DNA from: Ga0077527 sp964531455
GTDB lineage: Bacteria; Pseudomonadota; Gammaproteobacteria; Burkholderiales; SG8-41
Assembly: GCA_964531455.1 (NCBI GenBank)
Contig: CAZHFZ010000006.1
Location: 29,021 to 93,020 of the forward strand
DNA: 64,000 nt
Direction: 5' to 3'
The notes beneath the pieces are model-generated. The model had not been told where the DNA came from. It did no database searches and saw only the letters and a program-made list of their open reading frames with translations. The stretch's first letter is position 1, and every line of letters starts with the position of its first letter. Both the position numbers and the translations under genes were made by a program. Below are positions 1 to 8,022 of this stretch, piece after piece.

Positions 1-56
1 TCGCTTTGACGTCTGTTGCTGATGGTTAACTCGCATCCTTAAGTGGAGATGCACGC

Positions 57-1298
57 ATGGAACTGTTTTCAGCTGAATTTTTCTCGGCCTTGCTGGCCAT
101 TATCGTGATTGACCTTGTGCTTGCCGGTGACAATGCGATCGTCATTGCCCTGGCTGCGCGCAACCTGCCCGCTGATTTGCGCAAGAAGGCGATTATCTGG
201 GGCACGGTGGGCGCAATCGCGGTGCGTACCGCAATGACTCTGGTGGTGGTCTGGCTGCTGAAAGTGCCGGGTCTGATGCTGCTTGGCGGTGTATTGCTGG
301 TATGGATTGCCTACAAGCTGCTGGCAGACAATGACGGTGATGGACATGACGTCAGTGCTGCAAACAGCTTCTGGGGGGCAATGAAAACCATCGTTGTCGC
401 CGATGCGGTGATGGGCCTTGATAATGTCCTGGCCGTTGCCGGCGCAGCTCACGGAAGTTTCATGCTCGTGGTAATCGGTCTGCTCATCAGCATCCCGATC
501 GTGATCTGGGGCAGCCAGATCATTCTGAAGTATGTCGAACGGTACCCCGGCATCATTTATATCGGCGGTGCAGTGCTGGCATGGACTGCCGCGAAAATGA
601 TCATCAGCGAGCCGCTGGTGAAGGACTTCTTCAACACATACCCGGCCCTTGCTGGTCTTGCTTATATCGCCATCATCGGCGGTGTGCTTGGCGGCGGTTT
701 CTGGGTCAACCACGTGCCGGCCCGGGCCCGCGTGGCCGGACATGTGGTTGAACCCGGCGTGGCCCCTCTGTCGCCTGCTGCTGCTGGTGTGACCCGGCTG
801 CTACTTCCGGTGGATGCTTCAGCCAACTCCCTCAAGGCAGTCGAGCATGTGATCGCTCGCCACGCCGCCGGCACCAAACTGGAAGTGCACCTGCTGCACG
901 TGCGTGTTCCGTTCTCCCAGTACATTGCCCGTTTTGTCAGCCGCCGTGACCATGAGGCCTATCACCGCCAGGAAGCGGAACGCGCACTGGCGCCGGCGAG
1001 GGACCTGCTTAACCGTGCAGCGATTCAGCATACCGACTACGTCGAGTTCGGTGACAAGGCTGAAGCCATAAGGGACGTGGCGGGTCGTCTGCAGGTGAAC
1101 CAAATCGTCATGGGCACTGCGCGCAAGAATTCCCTGACCCGCATGCTCGAGGATTCTGTGACCAACCGCGTTCTTCAGGTCGTTGAGGTACCGGTTGAAA
1201 TCGTCGTTGGCCGCGCGGTGTCCCGCATCGAAACCATCGGCTTGCCCGCCGGTCTCAGCGCTGCAGTCGTTATTTTGCTGACCCTATCCCTGCAGTAG
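57..1298 (+). CDS. TerC/YjbE-family membrane protein fused to a UspA domain
   Basis: Predicted inner-membrane TerC-type protein (family linked to metal ion export and tellurite resistance) with a C-terminal universal stress protein domain. The N-terminal ~220 residues are hydrophobic and carry the two paired acidic signatures of the family, DLVLAGDN (Asp19, Asp25) and DAVMGLDN (Asp116, Asp122). Residues ~244-386 read as a UspA fold (start LLLPVDAS, later MGTARKNSL and DSVTNRVL), followed by a last hydrophobic stretch at ~395-411. The canonical GxxG-9x-GS nucleotide motif of UspA is only partly kept. At 413 aa it is much longer than a plain YjbE-type protein (~220-250 aa). The GTGGAG Shine-Dalgarno (SD) sequence 9 bases upstream supports this ATG. 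A strong terminator follows, so it is probably monocistronic. The fusion is seen; any gating role for UspA is inference. Confidence 0.85.
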   Translation: MELFSAEFFSALLAIIVIDLVLAGDNAIVIALAARNLPADLRKKAIIWGTVGAIAVRTAMTLVVVWLLKVPGLMLLGGVLLVWIAYKLLADNDGDGHDVSAANSFWGAMKTIVVADAVMGLDNVLAVAGAAHGSFMLVVIGLLISIPIVIWGSQIILKYVERYPGIIYIGGAVLAWTAAKMIISEPLVKDFFNTYPALAGLAYIAIIGGVLGGGFWVNHVPARARVAGHVVEPGVAPLSPAAAGVTRLLLPVDASANSLKAVEHVIARHAAGTKLEVHLLHVRVPFSQYIARFVSRRDHEAYHRQEAERALAPARDLLNRAAIQHTDYVEFGDKAEAIRDVAGRLQVNQIVMGTARKNSLTRMLEDSVTNRVLQVVEVPVEIVVGRAVSRIETIGLPAGLSAAVVILLTLSLQ

Positions 1299-1324
1299 CA
1301 CCCTCCCCTTTGGCAGGGGTTTGA

Positions 1325-1353
1325 AATCCCGCCCTCGTGGCGGGATTTTTTTT
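1325..1353 (+). terminator. Rho-independent terminator after the TerC-UspA gene
   Basis: A perfect 9-bp stem AATCCCGCC/GGCGGGATT with a 5-base loop runs directly into a T tract. A smaller CCCCT/AGGGG hairpin lies just upstream at about 1304-1319. Confidence 0.85.
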
Positions 1354-1548
1354 GAATTTGTTGGCTCAGCGTTGTTTGAGAAAATCCATCATCGCAGGTT
1401 ACAAAAAACATGTCCGCTTTTAAGAACTTATTTGAATCGGCATGATCAGAGTGAATTGTGCAGGAGTTTGATTGGGGTGGTGGTCGGAACATGGACGCCA
1501 AATTTACGGATGAAAGGGGGGATCAATGCGGGGAGTGGTGAAGGCAAG

Positions 1549-1576
1549 TTGCGGTTTCAAGTAAGTAAAGTATCTG
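1549..1576 (+). promoter_or_regulatory. Possible sigma70-type promoter for the riboswitch-alx transcript
   Basis: TTGCGG (1549-1554) and TATCTG (1571-1576) are separated by 16 bases and sit about 40 bases before the riboswitch. The match is moderate. The rest of 1354-1610 shows no convincing coding sequence or RNA gene. Confidence 0.3.
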
Positions 1577-1614
1577 AATTGCCGAACGGATGGCCAGAAA
1601 CCGTCCGCCGGATA

Positions 1615-1726
1615 GAAGGGGAGTAGCTCACCTACCTGAGCGTCGTCACTCCGGGGAAATCTTTCCTCCGGCGTCCAGGGGGCCATAACGGCCCGAGCGA
1701 GACCTTCGCCAAGAGCTGGCGAAGGT
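1615..1726 (+). promoter_or_regulatory. yybP-ykoY (Mn2+-sensing) riboswitch
   Basis: The conserved blocks of the yybP-ykoY family are present in order: GGGGAGTAGC at the 5' side, ACCTACCTGAGCGTCGTCA, and GAGCGAGACCTT at the 3' side, with an extra GC-rich arm between. Basal helix P1 is GAAGG (1615-1619) with CCTTC (1703-1707). The same 3' strand can instead form a perfect 10-bp hairpin (1702-1711 with 1717-1726), which would be mutually exclusive with P1 and gives a plausible expression platform. That hairpin has no T run, so translational or processing control is more likely than simple termination. It lies ~60 bases before an alx/terC gene, the classic context of this riboswitch, which binds Mn2+ and responds to alkaline pH in E. 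coli alx. Confidence 0.9.
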
Positions 1727-1786
1727 GCGCGTACGCGGCCTGCGTCCAGTGCAGATGAAAACAGTCATCAGCAGGGGACTCTCGAA

Positions 1787-2743
1787 ATGGAAAGTATCGG
1801 TACGTGGTGGATGTGGGCCGCATTTGCGGCCTTTGTGGTTGTTGCTCTTGTTATCGACCTGGTCATGCTGCAATCCAAGGGCTCGGCCAAGGTTTCCTTT
1901 AAGGAAGCACTCAACTGGTCGATCGTCTGGATCGTTCTCTCATTTGTTTTCAATGGTCTGTTGTGGTGGTATCTGGATGCCAACTACGGGCGGGAGCTCG
2001 CCAATGAAAAATCGATGGAGTTTTTCACTGGTTACCTGATCGAGAAATCGCTGGCTGTTGACAACATTTTTGTGTTCCTGATGTTGTTCACGTTTTTTGG
2101 CGTGCCAATTCAGTACCAGAAGCGGGTGCTGATACTGGGCATCATCGGTGCGATTGTTCTGCGCGCGGTGATGATTCTGATCGGCGCCTGGCTGATTTCG
2201 CAATTTCACTGGGTGCTCTACCTCCTCGGTCTGTTCCTGCTGGTCACCGGCATCAAGATGCTGATGATGGCCGAGGCGGAGTCTGATCTCGAGAAGAACC
2301 CGCTGTTGAAGTGGATGCGCGGCCACTTCCGGATTACCGATACTTTCCATGGTGAGAAATTCATGGTCATGAAAGACGGCGTGCGCTGGTTTACGCCTCT
2401 TTTCGTGGTGATGGTGATGATCGGCATTACAGACGTGATCTTTGCGGTGGACAGCATTCCGGCCATTTTCGCGATCACGCTGGATCCGTTCATCGTGCTG
2501 ACCTCGAATGTATTTGCGATCTTGGGTCTGCGCGCCATGTACTTCATGCTGGCGGACCTGGCTGACCGTTTCCATTTGCTCAAATACGGTCTTGCTTTCA
2601 TCCTGATATTCATCGGAATCAAGATGCTGTTGCTTGATATTTATAAAATTCCGGTTGGTTTTGCTCTTTCCGTCGTCGGGATCGTTCTGCTCGTCTCGAT
2701 GGTTGCCAGTCTGTATGTGTCACGTCCCCAGAGAAAGGGCTAG
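1787..2743 (+). CDS. alx: TerC-family Mn2+ exporter, Alx-like
   Basis: Integral membrane protein of the TerC family closest to E. coli Alx (318 aa here; Alx is about 320 aa). Alx is induced at alkaline pH and takes part in manganese efflux. The sequence has 8-9 hydrophobic segments with in-membrane acidic residues in EKSLAVDNIFVF (about residue 85) and DVIFAVDSIPAI (about residue 217), the family's paired metal-binding signatures. SD AGGGGA is 8 bases before the ATG. The gene is preceded by a yybP-ykoY riboswitch, so Mn2+/pH control is expected. The Na+ channel gene starts on the base after its stop codon, showing co-transcription. Assignment to Alx rather than another TerC rests on the riboswitch plus length and is confident. 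Confidence 0.9.
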   Translation: MESIGTWWMWAAFAAFVVVALVIDLVMLQSKGSAKVSFKEALNWSIVWIVLSFVFNGLLWWYLDANYGRELANEKSMEFFTGYLIEKSLAVDNIFVFLMLFTFFGVPIQYQKRVLILGIIGAIVLRAVMILIGAWLISQFHWVLYLLGLFLLVTGIKMLMMAEAESDLEKNPLLKWMRGHFRITDTFHGEKFMVMKDGVRWFTPLFVVMVMIGITDVIFAVDSIPAIFAITLDPFIVLTSNVFAILGLRAMYFMLADLADRFHLLKYGLAFILIFIGIKMLLLDIYKIPVGFALSVVGIVLLVSMVASLYVSRPQRKG

Positions 2744-3562
2744 ATGGGCTTTGTCCTGATGCGGTGGAGGGCGCGGCTGGCTTGCTGGATGGACCAGCCG
2801 CGCCTCCAGCAGGTGTTGCTGGTGTTGATTCTTGCCAACGCGGCGATATTGGGTCTGGAAAGCTATCCCTCCATCGAAGCCCGGTGGGGGCGATGGCTGG
2901 TAATGGCCGACCGCTTGCTGCTCGGTATTTTTACCGCCGAAATCGCTCTCAGGATTGTTGGACATGGCAGGAATTTTTTCCGTGATCCATGGAGTGTTTT
3001 TGACTTTGTAGTGATCGTTATCGCATTGATACCGGCCAGTGGTCCGTTTGCAGTGCTGCGGGCGTTGCGTGTGCTGCGCGTCATGAGGGTCATTTCTCTG
3101 GTGCCGAGCATGCGGCGCGTCGCTGCCGGGCTGCTTGCATCCATTCCCGGTCTGGGCGCGGTCGTCGGCATGATTGCGGTAATCCTTTATGTTTTTGCGG
3201 TGATGGCGACCAAGCTGTTCGGGGCGCGTTTTCCTGAATGGTTTGGTACGCTGGGTGAGAGCGCCTACACACTTTTTCAGGTGATGACCCTGGAGAGCTG
3301 GTCGATGGGAATAGTGCGCCCGGTCATGGAGGTATTTCCCTACGCCTGGATATTTTTTGTGTTGTATATTCTGGTGTCCACCTTCACCATGCTCAATCTG
3401 TTCATTGCAGTGGTCGTAAACGCCATGCAAAACGGAAATCAAGATGAAAACAAGGGTGAGTCGACGGCTGGCGTGTGCGAAGACAGCCTGAAGAAAGAGA
3501 TTACAGCACTACGTGCCGAGGTTCGCGAATTGGGCTTGGTAATCAGGAATCGCAACTTATAG
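2744..3562 (+). CDS. Bacterial voltage-gated sodium channel (NaChBac/BacNav type)
   Basis: One-domain six-transmembrane channel that forms homotetramers. S4 (about residues 102-120) has arginines every third position: R106, R109, R112, R115. The pore loop contains TLESWS at 182-187, the Glu-Ser-Trp selectivity filter typical of Na+-selective bacterial channels such as NaChBac (TLESWA). S6 reads FVLYILVSTFTMLNLFIAVV, and a charged heptad-like tail (about 245-270) resembles the coiled coil that closes BacNav tetramers. The ATG directly abuts the alx stop codon, and nhaA follows 25 bases later. Known BacNav channels in alkaliphiles let Na+ re-enter for pH homeostasis; the same role here is inferred from its neighbours. 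Confidence 0.93.
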   Translation: MGFVLMRWRARLACWMDQPRLQQVLLVLILANAAILGLESYPSIEARWGRWLVMADRLLLGIFTAEIALRIVGHGRNFFRDPWSVFDFVVIVIALIPASGPFAVLRALRVLRVMRVISLVPSMRRVAAGLLASIPGLGAVVGMIAVILYVFAVMATKLFGARFPEWFGTLGESAYTLFQVMTLESWSMGIVRPVMEVFPYAWIFFVLYILVSTFTMLNLFIAVVVNAMQNGNQDENKGESTAGVCEDSLKKEITALRAEVRELGLVIRNRNL

Positions 3563-3587
3563 AGAAGCAAAGCGGACAGCATAAAGC

Positions 3588-4841
3588 ATGACTAAGGGCA
3601 ATATTGAATCGCAGGCGGTAACGGCCCGGGGTGGCTTGCTGAGCAGATTGCAGCGATTTTTTGCCACGGAGTCAGCGCCCGGTGTCTTGCTGTTCATCGC
3701 AGCGGTACTGGCGATGGTGGTGGCCAATTCGCCGCTGGCGGCAGATTATCGGGGATTTCTCGATATTCCCATCGTGTTCAGTGCGGGCAGTTTTGCCATC
3801 GCCAAGCCTTTGTTACTGTGGGTCAATGACGGGTTGATGGCTCTTTTTTTCCTGCTTGTTGGTCTCGAACTCAAACGTGAACTGCTTGAAGGCGAGCTTT
3901 CGGACATCAGGCAGGCGTTGTTGCCCGTGGCGGCCGCAATCGGCGGCATTGCGGGTCCGGCGCTGATTTATGCGGGCATGAATGCGGGCGATGATATTGC
4001 CATGCGCGGCTGGGCGATTCCTGCGGCCACGGACATTGCTTTCGCGCTCGGGGTGATCGCTCTGCTTGGCGACAGGGTTCCACGGGGGCTCAAGGTCTTC
4101 CTTCTGACCGTTGCCATCGTCGATGATGTGGGTGCGATCATCATCATTGCGTTGTTTTATTCAACTACACCGCCTGTCATTACCCTAGTGGTGGCCGGTG
4201 CGGCGCTTGCCATACTAATACTGATGAACAAGGCTGGCGTCCGTCACATCTCGCCGTATCTGCTGGTCGGACTGGTGTTGTGGGTGGCGGTGCTCAAGTC
4301 GGGCGTGCATGCCACGCTGGCCGGCGTATTGCTGGCGCTGACGATACCCCTGAAGGATGACGGCAGCAGAAAAAAATCGCCGTCACGTCAACTGGAACAT
4401 GACCTGCATATGCCGGTGGTGTTCGCCGTGCTGCCGCTGTTTGCCTTCGCCAATGCCGGCGTGTCTTTTCAGGGCATGTCAATTCAGGATTTCGGGCACT
4501 CGATCACGCTGGGCATTGCTTTGGGGCTGTTCCTGGGCAAACAAATCGGCGTCATGAGTGTAACTGCCCTGCTGGTCTATCTGCGCGTGGCGCGGCTGCC
4601 GCAGGGGGCAACCTGGTTGAGTTTTTACGGGGTTGCATTGATCACGGGTATCGGCTTCACCATGAGTCTGTTTATCGGTGGACTGGCGTTCAAGGAGAAT
4701 GCAGTCGAACTGGCTGTTGACGAGCGCGTTGGCATCCTGCTCGGTTCGGCTGTGTCCGCAGTTGTCGGCTATCTGGTGCTGCGCTTTGCCACATCCGGCA
4801 GGGCTGCTGCAGCCGACAAATCGCCAGGGCCAGCCTGGTAA
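3588..4841 (+). CDS. nhaA: Na+/H+ antiporter NhaA
   Basis: Electrogenic 2H+/1Na+ antiporter of the inner membrane, active at neutral to alkaline pH. The essential aspartates are present: ATDIAFALG (Asp149, equivalent to E. coli Asp133) and AIVDDVGA (Asp179-Asp180, equivalent to Asp163-Asp164). Length 417 aa compares with 388 in E. coli; the extra residues are mainly the N-terminus and an Ala/Lys-rich tail. It is the third gene of the riboswitch-led cluster with alx and the Na+ channel. Together they could cycle sodium and manganese under alkaline stress. It converges on ppa with only 36 bases between stops and no clear terminator. Confidence 0.96.
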   Translation: MTKGNIESQAVTARGGLLSRLQRFFATESAPGVLLFIAAVLAMVVANSPLAADYRGFLDIPIVFSAGSFAIAKPLLLWVNDGLMALFFLLVGLELKRELLEGELSDIRQALLPVAAAIGGIAGPALIYAGMNAGDDIAMRGWAIPAATDIAFALGVIALLGDRVPRGLKVFLLTVAIVDDVGAIIIIALFYSTTPPVITLVVAGAALAILILMNKAGVRHISPYLLVGLVLWVAVLKSGVHATLAGVLLALTIPLKDDGSRKKSPSRQLEHDLHMPVVFAVLPLFAFANAGVSFQGMSIQDFGHSITLGIALGLFLGKQIGVMSVTALLVYLRVARLPQGATWLSFYGVALITGIGFTMSLFIGGLAFKENAVELAVDERVGILLGSAVSAVVGYLVLRFATSGRAAAADKSPGPAW

Positions 4842-4877
4842 CTGGTTATGAGATAGAACCGGGACGGGAGCTTGTTG

Positions 4878-5426
4878 CTAAAAGCGTGGCTTGCGTGAAG
4901 CCTTTTTATAGCGTTTGACGCCTTCGTCGATTTCTTTCTTGGCTTCTTCGGAGCCGACCCAGCCGATGACCTTGACCCATTTTCCGGGCTCAAGATCCTT
5001 GTAATGTTCAAAAAAGTGCGATATCTGCGCGATCGTGCTGGCCGGCAGATCCCTTGGCGACTGGATTTTTGAATACAGCGGAGTCAGCTTGTCGATCGGC
5101 GCGGCAAGAATCTTGGTGTCATCGCCGGCTTCGTCTTCCATTTTCAGCATGCCTACCGGACGGCAGCGCACCACAACCCCGGTAATCAACGGGACCGGAG
5201 ACAGCACCAGAACATCGACCGGGTCGCCATCCCCTGAAAGGGTGTGCGGCACATAACCGTAATTGCACGGATATCGCATTGACGTTGACATGAAGCGATC
5301 AACGAACATGGCGCCAGTGGTTTTTTCCATTTCGTACTTGATCGGTTCGGCGTGCATCGGGATTTCAATGATCACGTTGAAGTCATTCGGTACATCGAAG
5401 CCTGAATTGACGCGGTCCAGATTCAC
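4878..5426 (-). CDS. ppa: Soluble inorganic pyrophosphatase (family I)
   Basis: Cytoplasmic Mg2+-dependent enzyme hydrolysing PPi to 2 Pi. It shows the family I signature DGDPVDVL with its three metal-binding aspartates, plus PCNYGYVP and the KIL(A)AP...D segment. At 182 aa it has the usual bacterial length (about 175). It coexists in this window with the membrane pyrophosphatase hppA and a PPi-type phosphofructokinase, so the cell has competing uses for PPi. Confidence 0.96.
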   Translation of the reverse strand: MNLDRVNSGFDVPNDFNVIIEIPMHAEPIKYEMEKTTGAMFVDRFMSTSMRYPCNYGYVPHTLSGDGDPVDVLVLSPVPLITGVVVRCRPVGMLKMEDEAGDDTKILAAPIDKLTPLYSKIQSPRDLPASTIAQISHFFEHYKDLEPGKWVKVIGWVGSEEAKKEIDEGVKRYKKASRKPRF

Positions 5427-5528
5427 GGTGAATTTTCCTCGGTATGGATGTCCGCATTATAACGGCGCCGCCTGCCTTCGCAGGATGTACATGCTAGGAT
5501 CACGGTTCGATTAATCAGGGAGTGTTAC

Positions 5529-6119
5529 ATGAAACTGTACATCACCAAGACCTCCGGCAATGCCTGGAAAGTGCGCCTGCTGCTGTCGATGCTGAAGCAG
5601 CCCTTCGAGACCATCGTTCTCGATTCCGACAAAAAGGAGCATAAAACCCCGGACTTTCTGAAACTCAATCCGCGCGGGCAGGTTCCGGTGCTGGTTGATG
5701 GCGATCAGGTATTCTGGGATTCGACCGCCTGCCTGGTCTACCTCGCACGAAAATACGGCGGCGAGCAGTGGCTGCCGACAGATGCCGTGGGCATGGCCGA
5801 GGTGCAGCAGTGGCTGGCGTTGTCCAACAACGAATTGCATTACGGATTACAGTGGGCGCGCGGCAAAAAGATCGGTATCCGCAGCCTCGGCGATTACGAT
5901 GAATACGCCGCCTATGGCCGTACTGGCCTGACCGTTCTGGAAGAGCGTCTGAAATCAAATCAGTGGCTGGCCTGTGGACGGCCGACCATCGCCGATCTGG
6001 CCTGCTACTGCTACACCTCGGTATCACCGGAGGGCGGATTTGACCTGAACGCCCATCCGTCTGTTGCCGCGTGGCTCAAGCGCGTTGAAGCGCTGCCGGG
6101 CTGGATCAAGCGAGTTTGA
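5529..6119 (+). CDS. Glutathione S-transferase family protein
   Basis: N-terminal thioredoxin-like GST domain (about 1-78: KLYITKTSGNAWKVRLLL, then NPRGQVPVL with the cis-Pro, then DSTACLVYLA with the Glu/Asp-Ser glutathione motif) followed by an all-helical C-terminal domain. The 196 aa length is normal. The substrate cannot be read from the sequence. The next gene (FIST) starts 7 bases after its stop, so they are probably co-transcribed. Confidence 0.85.
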   Translation: MKLYITKTSGNAWKVRLLLSMLKQPFETIVLDSDKKEHKTPDFLKLNPRGQVPVLVDGDQVFWDSTACLVYLARKYGGEQWLPTDAVGMAEVQQWLALSNNELHYGLQWARGKKIGIRSLGDYDEYAAYGRTGLTVLEERLKSNQWLACGRPTIADLACYCYTSVSPEGGFDLNAHPSVAAWLKRVEALPGWIKRV

Positions 6120-6126
6120 TCCAGTC

Positions 6127-7230
6127 ATGCTGAACCGGTTTCGCCTCGGCCATGCCAGCAATTCCGACTGGCATGCCGCGGCGGATGCCTGCATTGCCCA
6201 GTTGGGCGGCGGTGCAGGCAATCTGGGCTTTGTCTACGTCACTGATTTTTTTGCCGATGCGCTTCCGGAGATTCATCGCCATCTAGCCGCAAAAACCGGC
6301 GTGGAGCACTGGACCGGCACGGCCGGCATCGGTATCTGTGCAACCAATACTGAATATCTGGATCAACCGGCGATGGTCCTGTTGACGGGGGACTTCGACA
6401 GCGACAGTTTCCGAACCTTCGGCCGCGGTCAGTCATTGCCCGAAGCCGCCGACCTGATGTGCGGCGGTGCGCCCGCCAGCATTGCCGTGGTCCACGGCGA
6501 TCCGCTGCGCGGCGATATTGCGAAACAGCTTGTGAAGCTGGCCACATACACCGAGACCGGGTTTCTGGTCGGCGGTCTGGCGAGTTCGCGACGCGGCCTG
6601 CCGTTTCTGGCAGACGGTCCGGCGGCAGCCCCCTTGTCCGGCGTAGCCTTCTCCGATTCAGTTGTGGTTGCTACCCGGCTGACCCAGGGCTGTTCTCCAG
6701 TGCGTGTGGCGCATGAAGTCACGGGTGCGCAGAACAATATCGTGCTTGAGCTTGACGGCCGTCCCGCGCTTGACGTGCTGCGCGAGGATGTCGGCATCAG
6801 CGGGGATGAAGACCTGTCGCGGCTGGGCGGGCAGATTTTTGTCGGATTGTCGATCGCCGGCAGTGACACTGCGGAATATCTTGTTCGCAACCTGATTGGA
6901 ATTGACCCCGGCAACCGCTTGATTGCGATTGGCGATCTGGTCAGCAAGGGCCAGCGCTTGCAGTTTTTTCGCCGTAACCGTGATACGGCGCGTGCGGATA
7001 TGGTGCGAATGCTGGACAGCATTCGTGAAGGACTCTACACACCGCCGCGCGGCGCGTTGTATTACTCCTGCCTCGGTCGCGGCGGCGCATTGCTTGGTGG
7101 TGATTCGGAAGAACTGCGCATGATTCAAGCCGCTCTTGGGGACGTGCCCCTGGCCGGTTTTTTCGGTAATGGCGAGATATCGCACAATCGGCTGTATGGC
7201 TATACTGGGGTGCTTACACTCTTTCTCTGA
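6127..7230 (+). CDS. FIST-domain (sensory) protein
   Basis: 367-aa soluble protein with FIST N-terminal (about 30-210) and FIST C-terminal (about 220-350) domains, a predicted small-ligand sensing module. Seen motifs include FRTFGRGQSLPEAA and, near the end, YYSCLGRGGALLGG and GFFGNGEIS followed by YGYTGVLTLF, the conserved closing block of FIST_C. The reading frame is open upstream to 6064, but that part overlaps the GST gene; the ATG at 6127 gives a natural start. No kinase or output domain is attached. Confidence 0.85.
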   Translation: MLNRFRLGHASNSDWHAAADACIAQLGGGAGNLGFVYVTDFFADALPEIHRHLAAKTGVEHWTGTAGIGICATNTEYLDQPAMVLLTGDFDSDSFRTFGRGQSLPEAADLMCGGAPASIAVVHGDPLRGDIAKQLVKLATYTETGFLVGGLASSRRGLPFLADGPAAAPLSGVAFSDSVVVATRLTQGCSPVRVAHEVTGAQNNIVLELDGRPALDVLREDVGISGDEDLSRLGGQIFVGLSIAGSDTAEYLVRNLIGIDPGNRLIAIGDLVSKGQRLQFFRRNRDTARADMVRMLDSIREGLYTPPRGALYYSCLGRGGALLGGDSEELRMIQAALGDVPLAGFFGNGEISHNRLYGYTGVLTLFL

Positions 7231-7261
7231 TCCTGTTGTTAACAGAGGTGTTGGAGATTAA

Positions 7262-8005
7262 ATGGCCGATAGCGTTCACATTACACGTTTTCTCAGTGAG
7301 CTCAGCCTGACCTGGCCAGACATTACGGGCATTGTTTTCTTTGTTTGTTCATGGGTCGGTTACGCGCTGTTTGCGCAGCGGCATGCCCGCACCGTCCCCT
7401 CCCTGCACAACACGATGGACCGCTATCGGCGGGAGTGGATGCTGCGCATGATCGAGCGCGACAACCGCATGGTTGACGTCAATATCATGCGTAATCTGAC
7501 CCGCAGCTCGCAGTTCTTCGCATCAACAACCATGCTGGTGCTCGGCGCCCTGATTGCCCTGCTGGGTTACGTGCAGCAGGCAATGGATGTGGTCTCCGGG
7601 CTGCCTTTTACGGTCAAGGCATCGACTCGTCTGCTGGAGATCAAGGTCGTGATGATGGTGCTGATTTTTGTCTATGCGTTTTTCAAGTTTTCCTGGGCAA
7701 TACGCCAGCTTGGATTCTCTTCGACATTGATCGGCGCCGTGCCCAAGCCGCCGAAGGATAATCCGGAGCAATATGCCGCACGCATCAACAGGATCGCGGC
7801 AGTCACATCCTACGCAGGCACTAATTTCAATGACGGCCTGCGTGCATATTATTTTGCGCTGGCTGGCATGACCTGGTTCCTTCATCCCTATTTGATGCTG
7901 ATTGCGACGGCATGGGTTGTTTATGTGCTGTACCACCGCGAGTTTGCTTCCCGGACGTTGCACGCTTTGACGGGGGAAGATTCGACGCCGGGTACCGGCG
8001 CCTGA
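7262..8005 (+). CDS. DUF599-family membrane protein
   Basis: 247-aa membrane protein with about four hydrophobic segments (about 18-36, 85-106, 125-145, 198-222). The opening WPDITGIVFFVCSWVGYALF, the RNLTRSSQFFASTTMLVLG block and the last YFALAGMTWFLHPYLMLIAT segment are typical of DUF599. Function is unknown. It follows the FIST gene by 31 bases with a GGAG SD. Confidence 0.85.
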   Translation: MADSVHITRFLSELSLTWPDITGIVFFVCSWVGYALFAQRHARTVPSLHNTMDRYRREWMLRMIERDNRMVDVNIMRNLTRSSQFFASTTMLVLGALIALLGYVQQAMDVVSGLPFTVKASTRLLEIKVVMMVLIFVYAFFKFSWAIRQLGFSSTLIGAVPKPPKDNPEQYAARINRIAAVTSYAGTNFNDGLRAYYFALAGMTWFLHPYLMLIATAWVVYVLYHREFASRTLHALTGEDSTPGTGA

Positions 8006-8022
8006 CGTTCGAGGGGAATTCG

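Noticed and set aside
1321..1626. Open frame of 101 codons in the alx leader
   Set aside because: Begins in the terminator and ends in the riboswitch; no family-like sequence.
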